Shown piece after piece: positions 36,479 through 44,467 of a stretch of 64,000 bases of DNA (position 1 is its first letter; every line of letters starts with the position of its first letter). Made by a program: the position numbers and the translations under genes. The notes beneath the pieces are model-generated. The model saw only the letters and a list, made by a program, of their open reading frames with translations, was not told where the DNA came from and made no database searches. This stretch comes from Myxococcales bacterium (GTDB taxonomy: Bacteria > Myxococcota_A > Polyangia > Polyangiales > Polyangiaceae): NCBI GenBank assembly GCA_016191785.1, contig JACPVJ010000121.1:1-64000 (forward strand), in the 5' to 3' direction.

Positions 36479-39279
36479 CCGAGCCCGCCGCCGAGACCGC
36501 GCAGCTCTTGATGCGCAACGTGGCCGAGCTGGCGCAGCGGCAGCAGGCCCGCGAGCGCGGGTCGTCTCTCGCGGGGCAGATCTTCCGCTTGCTCAAGGTC
36601 GTGCAGTTCCACGCCCTCGACAACATGGCGGTCTTGCAGGCGCTCGACCAGACGGTCGAGGCGCTCAGGGCGTTCGGAGCTCAGACCGGCGAGCCGCTCA
36701 CCCTGCTCTTCGCCAAGAGCACCGTGTTCGTCTGCGGGCAGCTGCTCAAGGCGTCGCGCGCCGAGTACGAGTCTGCCCTCGAGCTGTCGGACCTGGTGCG
36801 CCGGCTCGGGGTCAACCAGCTGACCCTCCAGACCGACGCGGACCGGGCCGACCTGACGGCCATGGCGCGCTTGTTCCAGCCGCCCCACAAGACACGGGCC
36901 GAGCACGGGGTGCTCGAGCCGTCTCCCCGCGTCCGCCTGCGCTACGTCAGCGCCGCGCGCCTCGACGAGAACGACCAAGAGATGTCACCGGAGGATCAGA
37001 TCCTCCGGACCTACGCCACCACCGTGGTGGTCATGCGCCGGGTGTACGAGAACCTGCAGGCTGGCCGCTTTCAGCTGCCGAACCAGGTCAAGCGCCTCGC
37101 GCAGCGCTTGGTGGTGCTCTCAGAGGGGGACACGCCCGCGTTCTTGGGCGTCACCGGGATGCGCAGCTCGAGCAGCGACGCCGCGGGCCGCGCCGTCAGT
37201 CGCGCCATCTTGGCGGTCTCCATGGGGCGGCAGCTCACGCAGGACCTCGCCACGCTGTCACGCATCGCGATGTCCGCGCTGTTCATGGACGTGGCCACGC
37301 CGATGGTCAGCGGGAGCGCCGGCACGGGCGGCGTCGTGACCCGCCTGACGCCGAGCGCAGAGCAGCGCCTCCCGGCGGCCACCGCGGCGGTGCTCACCGC
37401 GCTCGGGCAGGTCCGCGAAGCGTCGATGGTTCGCACGGTGATCGCCTACGAAGCACACTGGCTCCGCCAGGCCGCGCGGCTGGGCCCGATGTACGACGGC
37501 GAGTACAAGCCGATGGTGGCGGCGCGGATCGTCGCCACCGCGCATCGATTCAACCAGCTGATGCAGCCGGACTTGGCCGCCGATCAGGCCCCCGGCGTCG
37601 ACGACGCCATCGCCGCTCTCCGGGCCGAGGCCCGGGACACCCTGGACCAAGCGATGCTCGTGCTCCTGGTGGGCGCCCTCGGCGTCTTCCCCCGGGGCAC
37701 CCCGGTGCAGCTTTCGACGGGGGAGAGCGCGGTGGTCTTGCGCTCGCCCGACAACCCGGCCGACTACCCCCGGCCCACGGTGCGGCTGGTGTACGACGCT
37801 GCTGGCCAGCCGCTTCGCATGAAGGTGGCACTCGACCTAGCGGCCGACGACCAGCGTCAGGTCGAGCGCGTGATCGCCCAGCCCGACCCGACGCTGCTGC
37901 AAGTCTGCCAGGCCGTGTTGGCTGCCGCTTCCCCGGCCGAGCCGGCGCGCGCCGAGGTCGCCGCACCACCCCGGTCCGCCCCCGTGCAGAGTCCGTCCAT
38001 CGCCGACGTCGAGACCGAGACGGTTCGTCCGCGCGCGCCGTCGCCTCATGACCTGACCCCGTCGGCCCAGCGGCGGATCCCGTCGGTTCAAGAGCTGACC
38101 CCCGTACCCCAGATCCGGCTGTCGTCGGAGCCCGAGCTGACGCCGGCCCCGCGCGAGCGGGCGCCCTCGGTGACCGAGCTGACGCCGAGCCCGTCGGCGC
38201 CGGTGAGGATGCGCCGGGCGCGCACCGCACTGGTCGAGGTGGTCGACGCGCCCCGGTCGCGGCGCGACCCGCGCTCCGAGGACTTCGACGAAGAAGAGGC
38301 GCCGCCCTCGGTCAAACCGTCACCGCCGCCACGCCAGCGCAAGCTGAGCCAGCAGCTGACACGCCGACCGTCCAGCGCCTCGGAGACCGAGGGGCTGCCC
38401 GAGCTGATCCCGGACACGGACGATCTGGTCGCGGTCGAGCCCTCGGATCCGTCGTCGCACTGGCGGCGCGCGCCCGCCACGCTCGAGCCCCCCGCCGGCC
38501 CGGAAGAGGGTCCCGGCGCCGACACCCACGCGCCGAGCGCCAGCGGGTCCCTCGAGCGGACGCCGTTCTCGAACGTGTTCCTCTACGTGCTCGACCGCGC
38601 GCTCTCCGGCACGCTGGTCCTGACCGAGCCGGCGGACCACGAAGGGGACGACCCCGTCCAGCACGCGGTCTTGTTCCAGGACGGCATCCCCACCAAGGTG
38701 CACGTTGCCGCGCGCGTGGCAGCGCTCGGCCCGATGCTGGTCGCCTTCGGCGCGATCGAACAAGACCAGCTCCAGAACGACCCCATCACCCAGCCTCCGA
38801 CCCACGAGGCCACGCTCGAACAAGAGCTGCTCGCGTCCGGCCTGTGCCAAACCGAGCAGATCGCCGAGGTGCGGAACGAGCAGATCGTCGAACGCATGAG
38901 CTTCCTGTTCGGGTTGCCGCCGGCGACCGAGTACGCGTTCTACAACGGGTTCGACCTGGTGCAGGTGCTCTGGGGCGACGTGCCGGGCGTCACCTCGCCG
39001 CTCGGCGCGCTGACCCGCGGTCTGCGCGAGCACCCCGAAGAGTCCGCGATGGACGCGATGCTGCTCCGGCTCGCGGCGGTGCCGCTAGTGCTCCACGAAG
39101 AGGCGGATCCGACGGTCTTCGACTTCGGTGACGACGAGCTGGCCGTGGCCAGCGCCTTGGTCGGTGCTCCCCTGTCGATTCCGGATCTGATCGAAGCGGG
39201 TCATCACCCCGACGTGGTCCGGCGGGTGGTGTACGAGCTCTTGCTCACGCACTGCCTCGCCCCGGCCAGCGCCCAGTGA
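36475..39279 (+). CDS. Degenerate HD-GYP/DUF4388-like signalling protein
   Basis: A 934-residue protein. Residues about 20-145 resemble the module found in the upstream kinase (LLKVVQFHALDNMAVLQALDQ). Then a segment aligns with HD-GYP proteins: SRAILAVSMGRQLTQDL, SALFMDVATP where LLHDIGK is expected (Met271-Asp272), YEAH where HHE is expected, and the typical tail FPRGTPVQLSTGE followed by TVRLVYDAAGQP. Metal ligands are largely lost, so cyclic-di-GMP hydrolysis is unlikely. A disordered Pro/Ser region (about 500-680) leads to a DUF4388/PATAN-like end (LSGTLVLTEP, AVLFQDGIPTKVHVAARV). It is probably a signalling scaffold. Confidence 0.65.
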   Translation: MTEPAAETAQLLMRNVAELAQRQQARERGSSLAGQIFRLLKVVQFHALDNMAVLQALDQTVEALRAFGAQTGEPLTLLFAKSTVFVCGQLLKASRAEYESALELSDLVRRLGVNQLTLQTDADRADLTAMARLFQPPHKTRAEHGVLEPSPRVRLRYVSAARLDENDQEMSPEDQILRTYATTVVVMRRVYENLQAGRFQLPNQVKRLAQRLVVLSEGDTPAFLGVTGMRSSSSDAAGRAVSRAILAVSMGRQLTQDLATLSRIAMSALFMDVATPMVSGSAGTGGVVTRLTPSAEQRLPAATAAVLTALGQVREASMVRTVIAYEAHWLRQAARLGPMYDGEYKPMVAARIVATAHRFNQLMQPDLAADQAPGVDDAIAALRAEARDTLDQAMLVLLVGALGVFPRGTPVQLSTGESAVVLRSPDNPADYPRPTVRLVYDAAGQPLRMKVALDLAADDQRQVERVIAQPDPTLLQVCQAVLAAASPAEPARAEVAAPPRSAPVQSPSIADVETETVRPRAPSPHDLTPSAQRRIPSVQELTPVPQIRLSSEPELTPAPRERAPSVTELTPSPSAPVRMRRARTALVEVVDAPRSRRDPRSEDFDEEEAPPSVKPSPPPRQRKLSQQLTRRPSSASETEGLPELIPDTDDLVAVEPSDPSSHWRRAPATLEPPAGPEEGPGADTHAPSASGSLERTPFSNVFLYVLDRALSGTLVLTEPADHEGDDPVQHAVLFQDGIPTKVHVAARVAALGPMLVAFGAIEQDQLQNDPITQPPTHEATLEQELLASGLCQTEQIAEVRNEQIVERMSFLFGLPPATEYAFYNGFDLVQVLWGDVPGVTSPLGALTRGLREHPEESAMDAMLLRLAAVPLVLHEEADPTVFDFGDDELAVASALVGAPLSIPDLIEAGHHPDVVRRVVYELLLTHCLAPASAQ

Positions 39280-39287
39280 GCGAGGCC

Positions 39288-39956
39288 CTACATTCCGGGC
39301 CAGCGGAACTGCACCACTGAAAAATAAGAGAACGCCAGGTGCGAGACGATGACCGGCGGGAGCCGGCGGGTCATCTTGGCGGTGAAGGTCCAGACCAGCC
39401 CCGCGCCGAGCGCCGCCATCACGAGCAGCGGGTTCGGGCCGGCGATGGGGTCGGCCAGCGCGGCCACCGAGGGCAGATGCGCAGCGGTGTAGGCCAGCGC
39501 CGCGACCACCCAGCCCGAGCGCGTGCCGAAGCGCGACTCGGCAGTCGGCAGCACATACCCGCGCCAGATCAGCTCCTCCGACAGCGCGATGCCCAGGAGC
39601 ACGGTCGTGAGCAACAGCGAGCGCTGCACCGTGTCGGCGTCACCGACCTGGGCGTAGAGCCGCAAGAACCACAAGTGGCGCTCGCTGCCCGCGGGGACGA
39701 TCAGACTGCGCGCCGTCCAGGTCGCTCCGAGCAGCACGGCCGCGGTCAAGAAGCCGAGGCTGAAGTCCCCCCACCGAGGCTTCATCACGTCGAGCAGCGT
39801 CCCCGAGTCCCAGAGAAACCAGAGCGCAAAGCCCGCGAGCACCGCGTACGGCGCGCCGAGCAGGACCCAGAACTTCCAGGTTCCGGCGAAGTCCAAGCGA
39901 AAGGCGAGGGCGTTGGCCGCTGCGACGATCGAGACCACGAGCGCGATCGGCCGCAT
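39288..39956 (-). CDS. CPBP-family intramembrane protease
   Basis: A 222-residue membrane protein with about six to seven hydrophobic segments. The CAAX/CPBP protease signature is present: Glu127-Glu128 in LSEELIWRGYVL, His160 in YTAAHLPS and His206 in VIVSHLAFSYF. These residues form the active site in the Rce1/CPBP fold. In bacteria such proteases are tied to bacteriocin immunity or prenyl-protein processing; no bacteriocin gene is visible here. The ATG overlaps the coaBC stop by one base, so it is the third gene of the aag-coaBC-CPBP unit. Confidence 0.8.
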   Translation of the reverse strand: MRPIALVVSIVAAANALAFRLDFAGTWKFWVLLGAPYAVLAGFALWFLWDSGTLLDVMKPRWGDFSLGFLTAAVLLGATWTARSLIVPAGSERHLWFLRLYAQVGDADTVQRSLLLTTVLLGIALSEELIWRGYVLPTAESRFGTRSGWVVAALAYTAAHLPSVAALADPIAGPNPLLVMAALGAGLVWTFTAKMTRRLPPVIVSHLAFSYFSVVQFRWPGM

Positions 39957-41179
39957 CAGCCCTGCTCTCTCAGCTTCTGCGCGACGAAGTCGAGGATCGG
40001 ATCGGCGAGCTCGGATTTCGGCGCCGGCCCGAGCGCCTGCACGCCGTCGCGCGTGACCAGGCTCACCCGATTGTCGTCCTTGCCGAACGCGTCGGCGGCG
40101 TGATTCGCGACCACCACGTCCACGCGCTTCGAATCGAGCTTGGCCCGCGCGTACGCGACGACCTGCGCTTCGGTGTCGGCCTCGACCGCGAAGCCCACCA
40201 GCACCGGGCGGGTGCCGCCGCGAGCCGCGCCGACTGTCGCGAGGATGTCCGGGTTCGGAACGAGCTCGAGCTCGAGGGCGCCTGGGCCGCGCTTCAGCTT
40301 CTTTTCGTGGGCTCTCGCGGGGCGGTAGTCCCCGACCGCGGCGGCCATCACCAGCGCGTCCGCGGCGCCGAGATCCGCGCCCAGCGCGCGATCGACCGCG
40401 GCCTGCATCTCGATCGCGCTGCGAACGTCGATCCTCGTCACGCCCACCGGCGTGGGCAGCGCCGTGGGCCCCGAGATCAGCGTGACGTTGGCGCCGCGCG
40501 CCGCGGCCCGGGCGGCGATCGCGAACCCCATCTTGCCGCTCGACCGGTTGCTCAGGAAGCGCACCGGATCCAGGTCCTCGACGGTCGGCCCGGCGGTGAC
40601 CACCACGTGCCGATCGAGCAGATCGCGAGGTGCGAGAGCCGCCAGCGCCGCCGCGACGATCGCCTCGGGCTCGGACATGCGCCCGACGCCGTGATCTCCC
40701 GAGGCGACCTCGCCGTGGACCGGCCCCACCAGCCTCACCCGGCCGTCACCGACCAGGGTCCCGACGTTGCGCTGCGTGGACGGGTGCGACCACATCGCCG
40801 GGTGCATGGCCGGCGCCGCGACGACGGGACAGGTGCAGCACAGCGCAGTCGCCGCCACCAGGTCGTCGGCGCGCCCGCTCGCCAGCCGGGCGAGCAGATC
40901 GGCCGTGGCCGGGACGATCAGCAAGAGCTCCGACCGCTTTGCGATCTCCACGTGCCGCTCGCCCGCCGCATCGGACGCGAACATCTCGCACAGCACCGGG
41001 CGCCCGGTGATCCCGGCGAAGGTTGCTGCCCCCACGAACTGGCTGGCCGAACGCGTGAACAGCGCCTGCACTTCGGCGCCCTCGGTCACCAGCAGGCGCG
41101 CGACGAGCGCGGCCTTGTACGCGGCGATGCTGCCCGAGACCGCGAGGGCGATGCGCCGGCCGTGAAACGCGGGGGTCAT
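39956..41179 (-). CDS. coaBC: Bifunctional CoaBC (4'-phosphopantothenoylcysteine enzyme)
   Basis: A 407-residue fusion that makes 4'-phosphopantothenoylcysteine (CoaB) and decarboxylates it (CoaC, FMN-dependent), on the route to coenzyme A. CoaC (residues about 1-185) has SGSIAAYKA, the His in RHVEIAKRS and the motif PAMHPAMW; the canonical Asn is His and the canonical CGD Cys is Ser (VASGDHGVGRM). CoaB (about 190-405) has TAGPTVEDLDPVRFLSNRSSGKMG and NPDILATVG. ATGA overlap with aag upstream suggests coupling. The CoaC variants resemble those I recall from actinobacteria; activity may be kept. Confidence 0.9.
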   Translation of the reverse strand: MTPAFHGRRIALAVSGSIAAYKAALVARLLVTEGAEVQALFTRSASQFVGAATFAGITGRPVLCEMFASDAAGERHVEIAKRSELLLIVPATADLLARLASGRADDLVAATALCCTCPVVAAPAMHPAMWSHPSTQRNVGTLVGDGRVRLVGPVHGEVASGDHGVGRMSEPEAIVAAALAALAPRDLLDRHVVVTAGPTVEDLDPVRFLSNRSSGKMGFAIAARAAARGANVTLISGPTALPTPVGVTRIDVRSAIEMQAAVDRALGADLGAADALVMAAAVGDYRPARAHEKKLKRGPGALELELVPNPDILATVGAARGGTRPVLVGFAVEADTEAQVVAYARAKLDSKRVDVVVANHAADAFGKDDNRVSLVTRDGVQALGPAPKSELADPILDFVAQKLREQG

Positions 41180-41853
41180 GCGCCGCGCAGCCTACCTTCC
41201 GGCGGTCGCGAGACGTAGCGGTTTCCCGGCTCGAGGAACCGCCACGCGCGATTTGCCCAGGCCCCCGCGTAGTCGATGCCGATGCGGCGCGCCGTCACCA
41301 CCCGGGTTTCCGGAGCATCGGCCAGGTAGAGCCCGCCCGTGCCGGCCAGATCGACACCGTAGTGACGGCGGTCGATCCCGAAGGCCGCGCAGAGCTTGCC
41401 CGGGCCGTTGGTCAGCTCGCGGCGGTCTGCCGTCATCTTGCGGCGGCGCGCCATCAGCTCGAGCCCGACGACCGGCTCCACCGCGCGGATCAGCACCGCA
41501 TGCGGCTCGCCCGCGCTGCCGGTCACCAGGTTCATGTGCCAGTGCATGCCGTACACGAAGAATACGTAGGCATGGCCGGCGGGGCCCCACATGGCCTCGT
41601 TGCGCGGAGTGCGACGGCCGCCGGCGCTGTGTGCGGCCCGGTCCTCGGGGCCGCGGTACGCCTCGGTCTCGACGATCCGGCCGACCAGCGTCCGCCCGCG
41701 GACCTGGTGCACGAGCAGCTTGCCGACCGCTGCGCGCGCCACCTCGACCACCGGCCGGCCGTAGAATTGTCGAGGAAGCCTGCGCAGTTGATCGAGCGGC
41801 GGCAGGGGGTGGTGCGTCGCGTCGGAGTCGGTGTAGGTGCCGCGCCCGGGCAT
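41176..41853 (-). CDS. DNA-3-methyladenine glycosylase (AAG family)
   Basis: A 225-residue alkyladenine DNA glycosylase of the AAG/MPG type that excises alkylated and deaminated purines. Hallmarks: FYGRPVVEVARAAVGK, the catalytic Glu in RIVETEAYRGPEDRAAHS, GGRRTPRNEAMWGPAGHAYVFFVYGMHWHMN and NGPGKLCAAFGID. The start at 41853 is an ATG shortly before the domain; longer upstream frames are non-coding in character. First gene of the aag-coaBC-CPBP unit, with ATGA coupling to coaBC. Confidence 0.9.
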   Translation of the reverse strand: MPGRGTYTDSDATHHPLPPLDQLRRLPRQFYGRPVVEVARAAVGKLLVHQVRGRTLVGRIVETEAYRGPEDRAAHSAGGRRTPRNEAMWGPAGHAYVFFVYGMHWHMNLVTGSAGEPHAVLIRAVEPVVGLELMARRRKMTADRRELTNGPGKLCAAFGIDRRHYGVDLAGTGGLYLADAPETRVVTARRIGIDYAGAWANRAWRFLEPGNRYVSRPPEGRLRGA

Positions 41854-41907
41854 TTTCAGCCTGTGATTACCAGAGCCTAGCGCCGTCTGATAGCCTAGGC
41901 AGCGTCC

Positions 41908-43539
41908 ATGCAAGTCAGTCCCGTGCCGCTCGCCGAGCCGCGCATCGTCGGGCGATATGCGCTCTACGGCGAGATCGCCGCCGGCGGCATGGCCACGGTT
42001 CACTTCGGCCGGCTGGTGGGCGCCGTGGGGTTCTCACGGACCGTCGCGGTCAAGCGGCTCCACCCGCAGTACGCCAAGGACCCCGACTTCGTGTCCATGT
42101 TCCTCGACGAGGCGCGGCTGGCGGCGCGCATCCGGCACCCGAACGTGGTCAGCACGCTCGACGTGGTGCCCCTCGACGACGAGGTCTTCCTCGTCATGGA
42201 ATACATCCACGGCGAGGCCCTCTCGAAGCTGATCCGCTCGGCTCGGCGTCAAGGCGAGCTCGTGCCGCCCCGAGTCGCAGTCGCGATCATGGCCGGCGCG
42301 CTCCACGGGCTGCACGCCGCCCACGAGGCAAAGAGCGAGCAGGGCGTGCCGCTCAACATCGTTCATCGCGACATCAGCCCGCAGAACATCTTGGTGGGCA
42401 CCGACGGCGCGCCCCGGGTGCTCGATTTCGGCGTGGCGAAGGCCGCGGCCCGGGTGACCTCGACCCGGGATGGCCAGATGAAGGGCAAGGTCGCCTACAT
42501 GGCCCCGGAGCAGCTCCGGGGAAAGGGAGTGGATCGGCGCAGCGACGTCTTCGCCTCGGGGATCGTGCTCTGGGAGACGCTCACCGGGCGGCGCCTGTTC
42601 GATGGCGACGATCCGGGCGAGATCATGGCCAAGCTGCTGCAGGCCGAGATCCCCTCGCCGTCGAGCGTGGAGCCGAGCGTTCCCGCCCACCTCGACGCGA
42701 TCGTGATGCGCGCGCTGACGCGTGAAGCCGAAGCTCGCTGGCCGACCGCTCGCGAGATGGCCATCGCGCTCGAGCACTCCGGTCCCATCGCCATGGCGCG
42801 GGAGGTCGGCGAGTGGACCGAGCGAGTCGGCGAAGAGACCATCGGAAAACGCGCCCGGCAGGTGGCCGAGATCGAGAGCGGCTCGTTGGCCCACATCCGC
42901 GCCGTCGATTCCGCCCCCATGTCCGCGCCGCCTTCGATCGCGTCTCAACCGGTGCACCTGGCCCCCGCCGATCCCGTCCCGACCAGCTGGCCCGCCGGCG
43001 GCGCGCCGGGGGATCCGATCACCTCGCCCTCGCAGGTGTCGCACGTGACCAGTGCGTCGCGGCCGTCGGTTGGGACCTCGCCCACGCACGCATCGGGGCT
43101 GTCGGTCGCGCATTCCGTGGCGCCGCGACGTCGGGGCGTGTTCGCGGCGTTGATCGGAGTCGCGGTGGCGCTCGGGGTCGCGATCACCGTTTTCGCGGTG
43201 ATCCTGCTCTGGCGGAAGAAGCCCGAAGCTTCCGACGTCGTGGCGAGCGACCCGCCGCCGGCTCAGACCACGCCCGCGGCGGTGTCGCCCGACCCTGCGC
43301 CGACGCCGGAGGTGCCGCCCGCCGGGGCGAGCGTCGCGCCGCCGGCGGCGAGCGCCGAGCCGCCAGCGGCCAGCGCGGAACCCGAGCCCAAGCCCGCTGC
43401 CAAGCCCGCAGCCCGACCGGCCGTCGGTGGCGGCGTGAAGAAGCCCGCGGCGCCGCCGAAGGCGCCGGCCGACGGGTGCGATCCGCCGTTCACCATCGAC
43501 AAGAACGGTGTGCGTCGGGTCAAGCCCGGCTGCATGTAG
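41908..43539 (+). CDS. Ser/Thr protein kinase with TM segment
   Basis: A 543-residue Hanks-type kinase: GEIAAGGMATVHFG (glycine loop), VAVKRLH (Lys), the catalytic loop HRDISPQN (Ile-Ser in place of Leu-Lys, a variant common in myxobacterial kinases), VLDFGVAKA and MAPEQLRG. A linker of low complexity follows, then one TM helix (RGVFAALIGVAVALGVAITVFAVILLW split around residues 410-435). The extracellular tail is Pro/Ala-rich with a short Cys-containing end. The downstream gene (43592) encodes a PEGA-like exported protein, a common pairing in Polyangia. Confidence 0.85.
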   Translation: MQVSPVPLAEPRIVGRYALYGEIAAGGMATVHFGRLVGAVGFSRTVAVKRLHPQYAKDPDFVSMFLDEARLAARIRHPNVVSTLDVVPLDDEVFLVMEYIHGEALSKLIRSARRQGELVPPRVAVAIMAGALHGLHAAHEAKSEQGVPLNIVHRDISPQNILVGTDGAPRVLDFGVAKAAARVTSTRDGQMKGKVAYMAPEQLRGKGVDRRSDVFASGIVLWETLTGRRLFDGDDPGEIMAKLLQAEIPSPSSVEPSVPAHLDAIVMRALTREAEARWPTAREMAIALEHSGPIAMAREVGEWTERVGEETIGKRARQVAEIESGSLAHIRAVDSAPMSAPPSIASQPVHLAPADPVPTSWPAGGAPGDPITSPSQVSHVTSASRPSVGTSPTHASGLSVAHSVAPRRRGVFAALIGVAVALGVAITVFAVILLWRKKPEASDVVASDPPPAQTTPAAVSPDPAPTPEVPPAGASVAPPAASAEPPAASAEPEPKPAAKPAARPAVGGGVKKPAAPPKAPADGCDPPFTIDKNGVRRVKPGCM

Positions 43540-43591
43540 ACGGGCCGGTTCTTGTCGGCGACCGGGGGAGATGCGCTAAGCTCCGGATCCA

Positions 43592-44464
43592 ATGCCGAGA
43601 ACCTGGTTCCCAGCGCTCCTCGCGACCCTGATCGTGGTGGCTGCGAGGCCGGCGAGCGCGGACACCAAGAAGGACTGCGCCGCCGCCTACGAGGCGTCCC
43701 AAGAGCAGCGCGGCAGCGGCAAGCTCCGCGCCGCCAAAGAGAGCCTGGTCACCTGCTCGCAGTCGGCGTGCCCGGCGTTCATCAAGAAGGACTGCGCGAA
43801 GTGGCTGTCCGACGTCGAGGGCTCGATTCCGACGGTGGTGTTCGGCGCAAAGGCGGGCAACGAGCAGCTGAGTGACGTCAAGGTCACCGTGGGGGATCAG
43901 GTGATGGCCGAGTCGCTCGATGGCAAGGCCGTGCCGATGGACCCCGGCACCCACACCTTCGTGTTCGAGAGCGCGAAGCACGGCAAGAAAGAGCTCAAGC
44001 TGGTCGTCAAGGAGGGCGCCAAGGCCCAGCAGGTCGAGCTCGTGTTCGATGCACCCAAGGGGGCCGGCGACGACCAGCCGTCGACACAGACCCGAGACAC
44101 CGCCACGGTCGGCACCGAGACGGTCAAGGGCAGCAAGACCCTGGCGTACGTGCTGATGGGCGTCGGCGCGGTCGGCCTCGGCGGGTTCGCCTACTTCGGT
44201 CTGAGCGGGAACAGCGACAAGTCCGCGCTCGAGTGCGCGGACTCGAAGACCTGCACCGACGACGATCTGGCTCCGATCGAGAAGAAGTACCTCTACGCCG
44301 ACATCGCGCTCGGCGTCGGACTGGTGTCGCTCGGCGTCGGGACTTATCTCTTGCTCGCGCCCAGCAAGAAGTCCGAGGCGGCTGCCGAGCAGGCCAGGCG
44401 CTTCCGGGTGGACGTCGCGGCGCGCCCCGGCGGCGGGTTCGCCACGGTCGTCGGCAGGTTCTGA
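43592..44464 (+). CDS. Exported protein, PEGA-like fold, two TM
   Basis: A 290-residue protein with a signal peptide (LIVVAARPASA), a Cys-containing helical N-terminal region (about residues 27-75, TPR-like: AAYEASQEQRGSGKLRAAKESL) and a PEGA/Ig-like beta segment (about 80-150, DVKVTVGDQVMAESLDG). A low-complexity linker and two hydrophobic segments near the C-terminus follow (about 185-205 and 230-250). The layout matches a widespread Polyangia family that often follows kinase genes. It is probably anchored in the membrane and exposed to the periplasm. Function unknown. Confidence 0.65.
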   Translation: MPRTWFPALLATLIVVAARPASADTKKDCAAAYEASQEQRGSGKLRAAKESLVTCSQSACPAFIKKDCAKWLSDVEGSIPTVVFGAKAGNEQLSDVKVTVGDQVMAESLDGKAVPMDPGTHTFVFESAKHGKKELKLVVKEGAKAQQVELVFDAPKGAGDDQPSTQTRDTATVGTETVKGSKTLAYVLMGVGAVGLGGFAYFGLSGNSDKSALECADSKTCTDDDLAPIEKKYLYADIALGVGLVSLGVGTYLLLAPSKKSEAAAEQARRFRVDVAARPGGGFATVVGRF

Positions 44465-44467
44465 CGG

